Source: CAINVV01 sp963663005 (GTDB lineage Bacteria > Bacteroidota > Bacteroidia > Bacteroidales > Prolixibacteraceae). From it: DNA of 64,000 bases. Both the position numbers and the translations under genes were made by a program. Position 1 is the stretch's first letter. Every line of letters starts with the position of its first letter. The notes below the pieces were generated by a model. That model saw only the letters and a list, made by a program, of their open reading frames with translations, was not told where the DNA came from and did not search any database. The stretch covers positions 1 to 64,000 of the forward strand of contig CAXXHH010000003.1 in NCBI GenBank assembly GCA_963663005.2. The letters run 5' to 3'. Shown here piece after piece: positions 18,777 through 29,191 of the stretch.

Positions 18777-21700
18777 TTGATTACGAATCGACTAAAAATT
18801 ATTACTATGCTATATAACGATGCCAATGAGAACAACTCAGGCACTAAAAATATTCCACTCCTGACCGAAACGGAAATGCACCATTTGCTGGTCGAATTAA
18901 ATAGTACCAAAGTAGATTATCCCAGTCACAAATGTATACACCAGCTATTCGAGGAACAGGTCATAAAAACTCCTGACTCAGTTGCCGTAGTCTTTGAAGA
19001 TAAGAAATTAAACTACAAGGAGTTAAATGAATTGTCCAATAAACTGGCATCCCATCTATCGAAGAATGGTTCTGGCCAAGGACAATTTGTAGCGTTATTT
19101 GTTGAGCGAAGCATTGAAATGGTGGTAGGATTACTGGCAATAGCCAAAACAGGTGCATCCTATGTGCCACTTGATCCTATTTACCCTAAAGCCAGGTTAT
19201 CCCTCATCGTACGTGATGCGAAACCAGTGATTTTTCTAACGCAGAAGAGTCTTCAAAGCAACATTCCAGAAACCGATGGCAAAGTAATTTTTGTTGATAA
19301 TCATACTGACTACTCCGACGAGCCGAGTGAAAATCTGAATCAGGGAAATCCTTCGAATCCGGCTTATGTACTCTATACTTCAGGCTCGACCGGCGTGCCC
19401 AAAGGAGTACCAATCAAGCATCATTCTCTTGTTAATTTGATTCTGTCCATGAGCAATCTGCTCAAGGTCACTCCCAGGGATATTCTTTTATCGGTGACTA
19501 CAATTGCGTTCGACATCGCCGAAATGGAAATTTACATGCCACTGGTAACAGGGGCAAAACTCGTTATTGCTTCGCAGGAAACGGCCACGGACATGGCGTT
19601 GCTAATAAGTAAGTTTAAGCAGTCAGAGGCCACGATCTTCCAGGCTACTCCAGTCACCTACAAGATGTTACTCATCAATGCGTGGGAAGGGAAAAAAGAT
19701 TTGAGGGTTGTATGTGGTGGAGAGGCTCTTTCCAAAGAATTGGTCAGGGAATTACTTGCCCGTTGTGAGGAAGTATGGAATGGATATGGTCCAACAGAAA
19801 CAACCATCTATTCGGTCGTAAAAAAACTGTCGATAGAGGATACAATTGGTGATGGATATGTTCCTATTGGTCGACCGGTAGACAATAATACGCTGTATGT
19901 TCTGAATGAGGCGCTTGTGCCTGTTGCAAAAGGCGAAGAAGGCGAACTTTATATTGGTGGCGACGGACTGTCGACCGGATATCTCAACTTGCCGGAAATG
20001 ACTGGTGAGCGGTTTATCCAGAATCCCTTTTCCAAGGTTCCCGGTGATAGAATATATAAAACCGGCGACCTCGTCAGATACATGGGAAATGACGATTTGA
20101 TATTCATTAACCGTGTCGACATGCAGGTTAAGATCAGGGGTTTTAGAATTGAATTGGGTGAAATCGAATCGGCCATTTCTGGTTTTAAAGGGGTTAGCGA
20201 AAATGTTGTAATAGCAAGAGAAGACACACCCGATAACAAAAGACTCGTTGCCTATATTATTGCGAAAAGTGATGAGCCTCTTGATTTGTCTGACATTCAT
20301 GGGTATCTGCAAACGAGACTTCCGGATTATATGATCCCTGTCGCCTACGTATTTCTCGATAAATTCCCGGTAACGCCTAACGGGAAAATTGATCGCAAAG
20401 CGTTGCCTGTACCCGACGAAACGAACAATCTGACATCCCAAAATTACGTAGAACCCACGACTGAAACAGAAGTAAAACTTGTTGCACTTTGGACGGAAAT
20501 CCTGAAAACGGGATCCATTGGTGTGAACGATAATTTCTTCTGGTTAGGTGGAAATTCGCTCTCTGCAACTATTCTGATTTCAAGGATTAACCAAAATTTT
20601 GGCATTACGCTACCTCTCCGACTGCTTTTTGAAAAACAGACAATTTCGGAAATTGCTCATGAGATTGAATCAAAAATTGCGTTAGATGAGAAGCCCTCGA
20701 ATTCAAAATCGATATTCCACAAACAGATTTCGGAAAAGCAGTATCCGCTTTCCAACGGACAATTGAGACTGTGGTTTATTGACAAATTTGAGCTGGGGAA
20801 CAGAGCCTACAACTTACCGTTAGATTATAAAATCAACGGAGAGATTGATACAGCTATTTTTGAAAAAAGCATTGATTTACTGATAAAAAGGCACGAATCA
20901 CTCCGAACCATTTTCCTGGCTCCCGATGGTTTTCCACTTCAAAAAATTGTTGATTTAAATCCGTTTAAATTAGACATTCGAAACCTCGAAGATCTTCCGG
21001 ACGATCTAAAAAAGATTGAAACTGAAAAATACTCCACGAAAAATGAATTACACCAATTTGACTTGGAAAAGGGTCCGTTATTTGTTTTCCAATTGCTCAA
21101 ATTAACGTCGTCAGAATGGATATTCCTGTTTAATTTTCATCATATTATCTCCGATGGCTGGTCCATCAATGTTTTCCTTGAAGAACTGGGAATTGTATAT
21201 AGTTCATTAATCGCGAAAAAACCTGTCGATCTGCCGAATTTACCCATTTCCTATTTGGATTATTCTATATGGGAGAACGAATGGCTAAAAGGAGAAGAAT
21301 CACAGAAACAGCGCGAATTCTGGGAAAACGAACTTAAAGGGGTGCCTGATTTATTGCAACTTCCGATGGACTTTCATCGACCGTTACAGAAAACCTCTGA
21401 TGGTGCTGAAGTTAGCTTATTGATTGATAAAAATCTGACAGATCATTTGCATCGTTTTAGTCTTCGGAACGAGGTTTCAGTCTTTGTAACCTTGCTCGCA
21501 ACATTCAACACCCTCCTCTCCAGATATTGTTATGAGGAAGATTTTGTTGTTGGCATTCAGATCGCAAACCGGCGACATACTGAATTGGAGAAACTGACTG
21601 GAATTTTACTAAACAACTTACCGCTTCGGGTTACCACAACTGATACAACTTCCTTCCGGGAAATGCTTGAATTGACCAAGAAGAAATTCTATCAGTTGTA

Positions 21701-24700
21701 TGAAAATCAGGAATTTCCGATTGATCAGATTGTGGAAATGCATAAAGTTACCAGACATGCGAATATCACACCGCTGATACAGGTAGCATTTAACTTCCTG
21801 AGTATGTTTGATCGGGAGATTTCTTTGAAGGATTCGAAAATGGAAATCATCGACAAAAGAAGATCAATTGCTCAGTTTGATCTGACCTTGCATGTCTATG
21901 AAAATAAGAAACACCTGAATTGCGTCTTTGAGTTCAATACAAATTTGTTCAAAAAAGAGCGTATCGAACGAATGGCCAACCATTTTTTCGAATTACTCAA
22001 TAATATCCTGAAAAATCCGGAGGAAAAAATCAATAAAATCTCCATCCTGACGGAACCCGAGAAGAGACTGATGTTGACAGAATGGAACGAGACAACGGTA
22101 GCGTTTCAAAATGACAAATGCATTCACCAGCTTTTCGAAGAACAAGTTATCAGAACACCGGATTCGACAGCGCTTATTTTTGAAAATGAAGAGATAAGTT
22201 ACCTGGAGTTGAATATCCGCGCCAATCGGTTAGCTAATTTTCTGGTAAAGCATGGTGCGGCTGAAGATAAAATTGTCTCCCTCTTTGTCGAAAGAAGTAT
22301 CGGAATGGTGGTTGCGCTGTTGGCCATTTCAAAGACTGGTGCAACCTATCTTCCTTTGGATCCAATTTATCCGAAAGATCGATTGGCCATAATTCTGGAT
22401 GACGCCAAACCTGTTATTTCCATAAGTCAGAAATCGTTGGTTGATATAATGCCGGAAAGCACCGGGAAACTTATCCTGCTCGATGATATTTCTTTGTTTC
22501 AAAATGAGAACAGCTCAAATTTGAATATTGGGAATCCTGATAAGCCGGTATACATCATCTACACGTCCGGTTCGACAGGAAAACCGAAAGGGGTGCCAAT
22601 CAGGCATAGTTCCCTGGTTAATTTGGTTAGTTCAATGAACAAATCATTAAAAATCTCGGCTGATGATGTTCTGTTTTCCGTGACAACCATCACTTTCGAC
22701 ATTGCCGAAATGGATATTTACGGTCCACTGTCGAAAGGTGCAAAAATTGTGATCGCTTCGCAGAATACCATATCAGATATGGAGTTGCTGATTGACAAGT
22801 TTAAGCAATCAAAACCTACGCTATTCGAGGCTACGCCGGTAACATACAAGATGCTGGTTATTAATGGATGGCAAGGTAATGCCAATGTAAGATTGGTTTG
22901 TGGTGGTGAGGCGCTTTCGAAGGAACTTGTCAGAGAATTGCTTCCCCGTTGTAAAGAAATATGGAATGTGTACGCACCGACCGAAACAACTGTCTATTCT
23001 GTTGTTAAGAAACTTTCACACAAGGATGCAGAGGGAGATGGATATGTTCCGCTTGGTCGTCCGATAGATAATACCCTGCTTTATGTTCTGAACAAAGAAC
23101 TTGTGCCAGTGCCAATCGGGATAACTGGAGAACTTTATATTGGAGGTGTCGGCCTGTCTCCGGGATATCTTAACCTACCGGAAATGACTTCGTCTCGTTT
23201 TATTAGAAATCCGTTTTTAAATTCCGACAAAAGGCCAATATACAAAACTGGCGATCTTGTCAGATACCTGGATAATGGTGATGTTCTATTTCTTAACAGG
23301 ATTGACGATCAGGTCAAAATACGAGGATTTAGAATTGAATTGGGTGAGATTGAATCCGCTCTTTCATTACACAATTCCATAAAAAGCAACGTTGTAGTGG
23401 TCAGGGAAGATCGGGGTTATGAAAAGAAATTATATGCATATATAATTCTAAAGCAGGATTCCAGCGGCGATCAGGCCGAAATACGAAATTTCCTCAAATC
23501 GAAATTGCCGGATTACATGATACCATCTGTCTACATTTTTCTGGACAGTTTTCCATTGACCCAGACAGGCAAAATCGATCGCAAGGCGTTGCCAAATCCG
23601 AACGAAATCATCAGTCAGCGGACGAAGCTATTTACTCCGCCACAAACTAAAAACGAAAAGGAAATTGCTAAAATATGGAGTGAAACCTTAAACGTTAAGG
23701 AAATAGGAATTGATGATAATTTCTTTGAACTTGGTGGAAACTCTCTGTTCGCCACAATACTAATATCCAGAATAAATAAACATTTTGACATCCAACTACC
23801 GCTAAGACTAATTTTTGAAAAACAAAATATTGCCGAAATTGTAGTAGAGATAGACAAATCACTTGAAATGATAAATAATATGGATCACCTTCCAATTATA
23901 GAACAAAAAATGCATCATTTATCCTCGAACTCTGAGACAAATGCGCTTTCATCCGGCCAGAAAAGACTCTGGTTTGTTGATAGTTTTGAACCAGGTAATC
24001 TGGCATATACGATGCCGCTGGATTACCGTTTGGATGGCGAAATTGATATTTCGATCCTGGAACAAAGCATTGGCGAATTAATCAGGCGGCATGCAACTCT
24101 GCGGACTCTAATTCAAACAGTTGAAGGTGTTCCGGTTCAACGGATTCTTCCTCCTTACAATTTCAAACTGGATGTAGTTGATCTGGAAAGTCTTCCAGAA
24201 ACCGAACGGATTGCACAACTTGAAAAACATTCGCATAACAACGAAATCCATCATTTCGATTTGGAATCCGGTCCGCTATTTGTCTGCAAAATCGTTCGGC
24301 TATCTTCCGATAAATCTGTCCTGCTATTGAACTTTCACCATATCATCACAGATGGGTGGTCTGTCAAGATTTTCATGGATGAACTGGGCCTGATTTACAG
24401 TGCCCTCAAGGAACAAAAGCCACTGAATCTGCCCGAATTGCCAATCACCTACACCGACTACGCCAACTGGCAAAATGAGTGGTTACAGGGTGACGAGAGT
24501 AAAAAACAACTCGATTACTGGGTCAAGGAATTAAAGGGCGCCCCTGAACTTCTGCAAATACCCATGGATTTTCAGCGGCCAAAAAATCAAACCTATGATG
24601 GCGATGAGGTAGATTTTCTTCTCGATCTTACGCTTACCGAACAACTGCAAGAGTTCAGCAAACAGCATAATTCCTCGCTTTTTGCAACCCTTCTTAGCAT

Positions 24701-27700
24701 CTTCAATTCGCTGATTGTCCGGTACACTTCACAGGAAGAGTTTGTTATCGGGGTTCCTATTGCCGGAAGAATTCACAAAGAACTTGAATCGCTTCATGGT
24801 ATGGTGATCAATAATTTCCCATTGAGAATCACCCCAAAAGATAACATGACTTTTCCTGAAATGTTGGAACACTGCAAGACCAAATTCTTTCAGGCGTACG
24901 ACAACCAGGAGCTACCCCTCGACCGGATTGTTGAAGAGCTTAAGCTTACCAGGCATGCCAACATTTCTCCCCTCTTCCAGGTGATGTTTAACCATCTTAC
25001 CATGTTTGATGAGGAAATTTCGCTGGCTGGAGCTAAACTGGAAATGATTGATAAAAGGAGAAAGATTGCACAGTTCGACCTCTCTCTACATATCTATGAA
25101 ACAAAAAAATCGCTGAACTGCATTCTCGAATTCAATACAAACCTTTTTAAGCGGGAAAGAATTGAGCGGATGGCCGGACATTTTCAGGAAATGACCCGAA
25201 GCCTGATGGCCGATCCCGATCAGAAGATCAGAAGAGTTCCCATCCTTACCGAAAAAGAGAAGGAATTGATCCTGGACCAGTGGAATGCAACGGATGCCCC
25301 CTACCCAACCGATAAATGTATCCACCAATTGTTTGAAGAGCAGGTGGCCAAATCGCCCGATTCCATTGCCATTCAGGACGAGAACCACTCACTCACCTAT
25401 GACGCCCTCAACGCCAAGGCAAATCAATTGGCTCGTCACATTCATCAGTCAGGAGCCGTGGAAGGCTCACTGATCGGTATTTGTGTGGATCGCTCAACGG
25501 ATCTGCTGGTAGCTCTGCTAGCTGTGATGAAAGCCGGATGCACCTATATTCCGCTCGATCCCATCTATCCCAAAAACAGGCTCGCCCTGATCCTCGAAGA
25601 TGGAAATCCGGTGATCATGCTCACCGAGAAAAAACTGCTGGAAAACCTTCCGGAATCCTCCGCTAAGAATATTTTCATCGAAGAGGTGGATGCATACTCC
25701 GGAGAGTCACCCCTGAACACTTCTTTTGAGGTTTCTCCCCAAACGGTTGCATACCTGATCTACACGTCCGGCTCTACCGGAAAACCAAAAGGGGTGCAGA
25801 TTCAGCAACAGGCTCTTGTCAATTTCATCCTCTCCATGAGCAAACAGCCAGGCATCTCTCCCACTGACGTGATGCTGGCCGTTACCACCATTTCCTTCGA
25901 TATTGCCGGATTGGAACTATATCTACCGATCCTCTTCGGAGCCAGGATCGTCATTGCTACCCAGGAGACATCCATCAACCCTGAGCTGCTGATCCGTAAA
26001 ATTGAAGATTGCCAGCCAACCATCCTGCAAGCCACTCCGGTAACTTTCCGTATGCTGAACTCCACCCAGTGGGGCGGACTGAAAAAACTAAAGATTCTGT
26101 GCGGCGGTGAAGCGCTGCCAAAAGAGCTCGCCTTTGACCTGATCGACAAATGTGGTGAGCTGTGGAACATGTATGGTCCTACCGAAACAACGGTCTGGTC
26201 GACCGTAGAAAAAGTTGTGGTGGATGCAAAGGACAAAACCGGGTACGTTAACCTGGGAAGGGCTATTGACAATACCTATATCTATGTCTTAAATCAAGAA
26301 TTTCAACCCGTCCCGGTTGGATATCCCGGTGAACTGTTTATCGGTGGTGACGGACTGGCCAAAGGCTATTTCAATCTGCCACAGATGACCAGCGAGAAAT
26401 TCCTGCCCGATCCTTTCTCTTCAAAACCCGGTGCCCGGATGTACAGAACCGGAGACCTGGTACAACAAACCGGGAATGGTAAACTGGAGTTTCTCAACAG
26501 GGTGGATTCACAGGTCAAAATCCGCGGGTTCCGAATTGAGCTCGGGGAGATTGAATCTGCTTTATCACAATACCCTTCCATGAACGATAATGTGGTAATC
26601 GTCCGGGAAGATACCCCGGGAGATAAGAGACTTATCGCCTATATTGTAAAAAAAGAAAACCAGGACACGGATATTGCCCAGCTTCGGCAGTATATGAAAA
26701 CCAAAGTGCCGGATTACATGGTGCCTTCGGCTTTCGTGTTCATCGACCAGTTTCCGCTCACCCCCAACGGGAAGATCGACCGTAAAGTGTTGCCTGCACC
26801 ATTTGAGGCAGCAGAAAATTCGGCCAAAGAGTACATTGAACCACAAACGGAGATCGAGAAAAAACTCGCAGCAATCTGGTCGGAGGTTCTCAAGCTCAAG
26901 CGCATCGGGGTCGACGAAAATTTCTTCGAGATCGGTGGACATTCAATGATTGCGGTAACGCTGATGATCAAAATCGAAAAAGAGCTGGGAATACGATTGC
27001 CACTTGCCATCCTGTTTGATTACAGCAATATCAGGGACATGGCTCAGTTTATCGAGAAAAAGAACGAACCGGTAAAATGGAGTTCGCTCGTGCCCATCAG
27101 AGCAAAAGGAACTAAACGGCCACTCTACATTGTGCATGGCGCAGGACTCAACTTGCTTTTATATACCACTATCGTGGCACATCTGGATCCGGACCAACCC
27201 GTTTATGGCCTGCAGGCCAAAGGATTGGACGGCGTGGATGAACCGATTAACACCATCGAAGGAATAGCGGAATATTACATCTCAGAAATACTGGCCGTCG
27301 ATAATAGCGGAACATATGCACTGGCTGGATTTTCCCTGGGCGGACAAATTGCCTATGAAATAGCCCGCCAACTGCTGCTAATGGGTAAAAAGGTAAGCTT
27401 CCTTGGTATGTTTGACACTGTATCTTACAACGCGTCTGACAAGCATCTGCCTATCGTTCAAAGGTATACAGAACGAATAGACAAGCTTTATCATCAAATT
27501 GTATGGATTGTAGGAACTTTCTTTAGCAAATCCGGCAAGGAAAAATCGAAATTCTTTGCATCCAAGTTGCGATCCATGAAGCAGAAAATTACGAAAAACG
27601 TCGATTCGGCCAAACCGGAAGGAGTTTCGGTCGGCAAGCGGAGTGAATTACCAAAATATCTGCACAATGTTCATCGGGCAAATCACGAGGCCATGTTAAA

Positions 27701-27923
27701 ATATGTCCTTCCGGTTTATCCTGGTAAATTATATCTGTTCAGAGCATTAGACCAGACTTTTTACATCAAGGATCCTATCTATTACGGTTGGGATAAATTT
27801 GCCACGGGAGGTGTTGTTATTTTGGATATTCCGGGAGAACATTCCAGAATATTTGCACCACCAAATGATAAAATCTTCGCCGAGGCTTTGCAGAAATGTT
27901 TGGATGAAACCTCGACTCTTTGA
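18777..27923 (+). CDS. Three-module nonribosomal peptide synthetase A-T-C-A-T-C-A(Gly)-T-TE
   Basis: A 3048-residue synthetase. In order: A1 (about 60-545), T1 (Ser594), C1 (HHIISDG at 788-794), A2 (about 1120-1605), T2 (Ser1656), C2 (HHIITDG from His1854), A3 (about 2190-2675), T3 (Ser2723) and thioesterase (Ser2853 in GFSLGG). Hand-read codes are A1 DIMQVGGIYK, A2 DIMEVGVVYK and A3 DILQLGMVWK (glycine-like). The A2 core motif reads YAPTETT instead of YGPTETT (Ala1400). The expected product is a tripeptide ending in Gly. The start is a TTG whose product begins MITN, like the other NRPS; an ATG at 18807 is the alternative. The N-terminus resembles a C-to-A linker, suggesting an ancestral C domain was lost. 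C2 to TE is the second repeat copy. Confidence 0.95.
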   Translation: MITNRLKIITMLYNDANENNSGTKNIPLLTETEMHHLLVELNSTKVDYPSHKCIHQLFEEQVIKTPDSVAVVFEDKKLNYKELNELSNKLASHLSKNGSGQGQFVALFVERSIEMVVGLLAIAKTGASYVPLDPIYPKARLSLIVRDAKPVIFLTQKSLQSNIPETDGKVIFVDNHTDYSDEPSENLNQGNPSNPAYVLYTSGSTGVPKGVPIKHHSLVNLILSMSNLLKVTPRDILLSVTTIAFDIAEMEIYMPLVTGAKLVIASQETATDMALLISKFKQSEATIFQATPVTYKMLLINAWEGKKDLRVVCGGEALSKELVRELLARCEEVWNGYGPTETTIYSVVKKLSIEDTIGDGYVPIGRPVDNNTLYVLNEALVPVAKGEEGELYIGGDGLSTGYLNLPEMTGERFIQNPFSKVPGDRIYKTGDLVRYMGNDDLIFINRVDMQVKIRGFRIELGEIESAISGFKGVSENVVIAREDTPDNKRLVAYIIAKSDEPLDLSDIHGYLQTRLPDYMIPVAYVFLDKFPVTPNGKIDRKALPVPDETNNLTSQNYVEPTTETEVKLVALWTEILKTGSIGVNDNFFWLGGNSLSATILISRINQNFGITLPLRLLFEKQTISEIAHEIESKIALDEKPSNSKSIFHKQISEKQYPLSNGQLRLWFIDKFELGNRAYNLPLDYKINGEIDTAIFEKSIDLLIKRHESLRTIFLAPDGFPLQKIVDLNPFKLDIRNLEDLPDDLKKIETEKYSTKNELHQFDLEKGPLFVFQLLKLTSSEWIFLFNFHHIISDGWSINVFLEELGIVYSSLIAKKPVDLPNLPISYLDYSIWENEWLKGEESQKQREFWENELKGVPDLLQLPMDFHRPLQKTSDGAEVSLLIDKNLTDHLHRFSLRNEVSVFVTLLATFNTLLSRYCYEEDFVVGIQIANRRHTELEKLTGILLNNLPLRVTTTDTTSFREMLELTKKKFYQLYENQEFPIDQIVEMHKVTRHANITPLIQVAFNFLSMFDREISLKDSKMEIIDKRRSIAQFDLTLHVYENKKHLNCVFEFNTNLFKKERIERMANHFFELLNNILKNPEEKINKISILTEPEKRLMLTEWNETTVAFQNDKCIHQLFEEQVIRTPDSTALIFENEEISYLELNIRANRLANFLVKHGAAEDKIVSLFVERSIGMVVALLAISKTGATYLPLDPIYPKDRLAIILDDAKPVISISQKSLVDIMPESTGKLILLDDISLFQNENSSNLNIGNPDKPVYIIYTSGSTGKPKGVPIRHSSLVNLVSSMNKSLKISADDVLFSVTTITFDIAEMDIYGPLSKGAKIVIASQNTISDMELLIDKFKQSKPTLFEATPVTYKMLVINGWQGNANVRLVCGGEALSKELVRELLPRCKEIWNVYAPTETTVYSVVKKLSHKDAEGDGYVPLGRPIDNTLLYVLNKELVPVPIGITGELYIGGVGLSPGYLNLPEMTSSRFIRNPFLNSDKRPIYKTGDLVRYLDNGDVLFLNRIDDQVKIRGFRIELGEIESALSLHNSIKSNVVVVREDRGYEKKLYAYIILKQDSSGDQAEIRNFLKSKLPDYMIPSVYIFLDSFPLTQTGKIDRKALPNPNEIISQRTKLFTPPQTKNEKEIAKIWSETLNVKEIGIDDNFFELGGNSLFATILISRINKHFDIQLPLRLIFEKQNIAEIVVEIDKSLEMINNMDHLPIIEQKMHHLSSNSETNALSSGQKRLWFVDSFEPGNLAYTMPLDYRLDGEIDISILEQSIGELIRRHATLRTLIQTVEGVPVQRILPPYNFKLDVVDLESLPETERIAQLEKHSHNNEIHHFDLESGPLFVCKIVRLSSDKSVLLLNFHHIITDGWSVKIFMDELGLIYSALKEQKPLNLPELPITYTDYANWQNEWLQGDESKKQLDYWVKELKGAPELLQIPMDFQRPKNQTYDGDEVDFLLDLTLTEQLQEFSKQHNSSLFATLLSIFNSLIVRYTSQEEFVIGVPIAGRIHKELESLHGMVINNFPLRITPKDNMTFPEMLEHCKTKFFQAYDNQELPLDRIVEELKLTRHANISPLFQVMFNHLTMFDEEISLAGAKLEMIDKRRKIAQFDLSLHIYETKKSLNCILEFNTNLFKRERIERMAGHFQEMTRSLMADPDQKIRRVPILTEKEKELILDQWNATDAPYPTDKCIHQLFEEQVAKSPDSIAIQDENHSLTYDALNAKANQLARHIHQSGAVEGSLIGICVDRSTDLLVALLAVMKAGCTYIPLDPIYPKNRLALILEDGNPVIMLTEKKLLENLPESSAKNIFIEEVDAYSGESPLNTSFEVSPQTVAYLIYTSGSTGKPKGVQIQQQALVNFILSMSKQPGISPTDVMLAVTTISFDIAGLELYLPILFGARIVIATQETSINPELLIRKIEDCQPTILQATPVTFRMLNSTQWGGLKKLKILCGGEALPKELAFDLIDKCGELWNMYGPTETTVWSTVEKVVVDAKDKTGYVNLGRAIDNTYIYVLNQEFQPVPVGYPGELFIGGDGLAKGYFNLPQMTSEKFLPDPFSSKPGARMYRTGDLVQQTGNGKLEFLNRVDSQVKIRGFRIELGEIESALSQYPSMNDNVVIVREDTPGDKRLIAYIVKKENQDTDIAQLRQYMKTKVPDYMVPSAFVFIDQFPLTPNGKIDRKVLPAPFEAAENSAKEYIEPQTEIEKKLAAIWSEVLKLKRIGVDENFFEIGGHSMIAVTLMIKIEKELGIRLPLAILFDYSNIRDMAQFIEKKNEPVKWSSLVPIRAKGTKRPLYIVHGAGLNLLLYTTIVAHLDPDQPVYGLQAKGLDGVDEPINTIEGIAEYYISEILAVDNSGTYALAGFSLGGQIAYEIARQLLLMGKKVSFLGMFDTVSYNASDKHLPIVQRYTERIDKLYHQIVWIVGTFFSKSGKEKSKFFASKLRSMKQKITKNVDSAKPEGVSVGKRSELPKYLHNVHRANHEAMLKYVLPVYPGKLYLFRALDQTFYIKDPIYYGWDKFATGGVVILDIPGEHSRIFAPPNDKIFAEALQKCLDETSTL
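24060..27923 (+). repeat. 3.86-kb near-identical NRPS repeat, copy 2
   Basis: Direct repeat of 13681-17544, same length to the base, ending at the stop codon of the second synthetase. The patch at 25019-25144 differs from copy 1 and instead resembles the matching part of this synthetase's own C1 domain (KMEIIDKRRSIAQFDLTLH against KLEMIDKRRKIAQFDLSLH). The thioesterase lid region (about 27420-27809) also differs, and identity returns for the last 100 bases or so. Confidence 0.93.
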
Positions 27924-27997
27924 TTCGGAAAATACTTGAATTCGAAGAGCATATTCTATAAACAGGCAGTTAATATATTCGTGAAAAACAGATTCGT

Positions 27998-29191
27998 ATG
28001 ATACTTTTGAAAATAATGTTTTGGGTATTACTGTTCATCGTATTTTACACCTATGTTGGATATGGTATTGTCCTGTTTGCCATACTTAAAATCCGACGAG
28101 CGATATTTGGATCTGCGAAAAGCGGAAAATTCAATTCATCCTATGAACCCGACGTAACACTTTTCATTGCGGCCTATAATGAAAAGGATTTTGTAGCCGA
28201 GAAAATCAGAAATTCACGGGAGCTGGACTATCCAAAAGAAAAACTGCATTTTGTCTGGGTTACCGATGGATCAGATGACGGTACACCGGAAGAATTAGCC
28301 AAATACAGCGATGTTCAGGTGCACCACCTTGCAGCACGAAGCGGCAAAATTGGAGCCATGAACAGGGGAATGGCATTTGTCAAGACTCCCATAGTCGTCT
28401 TCTGCGATGCAAACACGATGCTTGGCAAAGAATCAATCCGGCGTATTGTCAGATTGTTTAGCGATGATAAGGTTGGATGCGTCTCCGGTGAAAAGAGAAT
28501 CTTTTCCAAAGAGAAGGATTCAGCCTCGGGAGCAGGCGAAGGATTATACTGGAAGTACGAGTCAATGCTGAAAAAGTGGGATGCAGAGCTATATTCGGTC
28601 GTTGGCGCTGCCGGAGAGTTATTTGCAATCAGAACAGAATTATATCAGGAGGTCGAGCGGGATACGCTCCTGGATGATTTCATTATTTCCCTTCGTGTAG
28701 CTCAAAAGGGATATACCATCCAGTACGATCCTGATGCATATGCAATAGAAAATGCTTCGGCCAATGTCAAGGAGGAATTGAAGCGGAAAATCAGAATTTC
28801 CGCAGGTGGAATCCAGTCGGTAGTACGTCTGAGATCGCTTCTGAATATTTTCAGGTACGGAACATTGTCGTTTCAGTATATTTCACACCGTGTCTTACGG
28901 TGGACACTTGCTCCACTTTCATTGTTGTTAATGTTACCCATCGGTTTGATCCTTGCTGTCGACAGCGGAATTTTCACAAATCAATTCTATGCAATTTTAT
29001 TCTGGTTACAAATCTTGTTTTATGCCTCTGCCTTAGTCGGATGGTATCTTGAAAACCGGTCAATCCGATTAAAAATTCTATTTGTACCATACTATTTTTT
29101 CATAATGAACCTGTCCGTGTTTCTTGGATTAAAAAGATATTTGAAGGGTTCCCAGACTGTAAACTGGGAAAGAGCAAAACGTGGTAAGTAA
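27998..29191 (+). CDS. Membrane glycosyltransferase family 2
   Basis: A 397-residue protein with an N-terminal membrane helix (about residues 5-30), a GT-A domain (DVTLFIAAYNEKDFVAEKI, WVTDGSDDGT, the metal site FCDANTML) and a late DDFIISLRVAQKGY segment. Membrane helices follow at about 310-330, 336-358 and 365-385. The architecture is that of processive or membrane-associated GT2 enzymes. Its 3' end overlaps the next gene by 11 bp, so it heads a translationally coupled unit with the beta-helix protein and the phosphopantetheinyl transferase. It may add a sugar to the NRPS product or extend the polysaccharide; the sequence does not decide. Confidence 0.87.
   Translation: MILLKIMFWVLLFIVFYTYVGYGIVLFAILKIRRAIFGSAKSGKFNSSYEPDVTLFIAAYNEKDFVAEKIRNSRELDYPKEKLHFVWVTDGSDDGTPEELAKYSDVQVHHLAARSGKIGAMNRGMAFVKTPIVVFCDANTMLGKESIRRIVRLFSDDKVGCVSGEKRIFSKEKDSASGAGEGLYWKYESMLKKWDAELYSVVGAAGELFAIRTELYQEVERDTLLDDFIISLRVAQKGYTIQYDPDAYAIENASANVKEELKRKIRISAGGIQSVVRLRSLLNIFRYGTLSFQYISHRVLRWTLAPLSLLLMLPIGLILAVDSGIFTNQFYAILFWLQILFYASALVGWYLENRSIRLKILFVPYYFFIMNLSVFLGLKRYLKGSQTVNWERAKRGK

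Noticed and set aside
19752..20441. Long minus-strand open frame inside the three-module NRPS
   Set aside because: It lies entirely opposite a firmly assigned adenylation domain and has no recognisable domain; it is an antisense shadow.
13681..27923. Composite transposon or insertion-sequence origin for the NRPS repeat
   Set aside because: No transposase, terminal inverted repeats or target duplications were seen; the copies end at homologous stop codons, which fits gene duplication or conversion.
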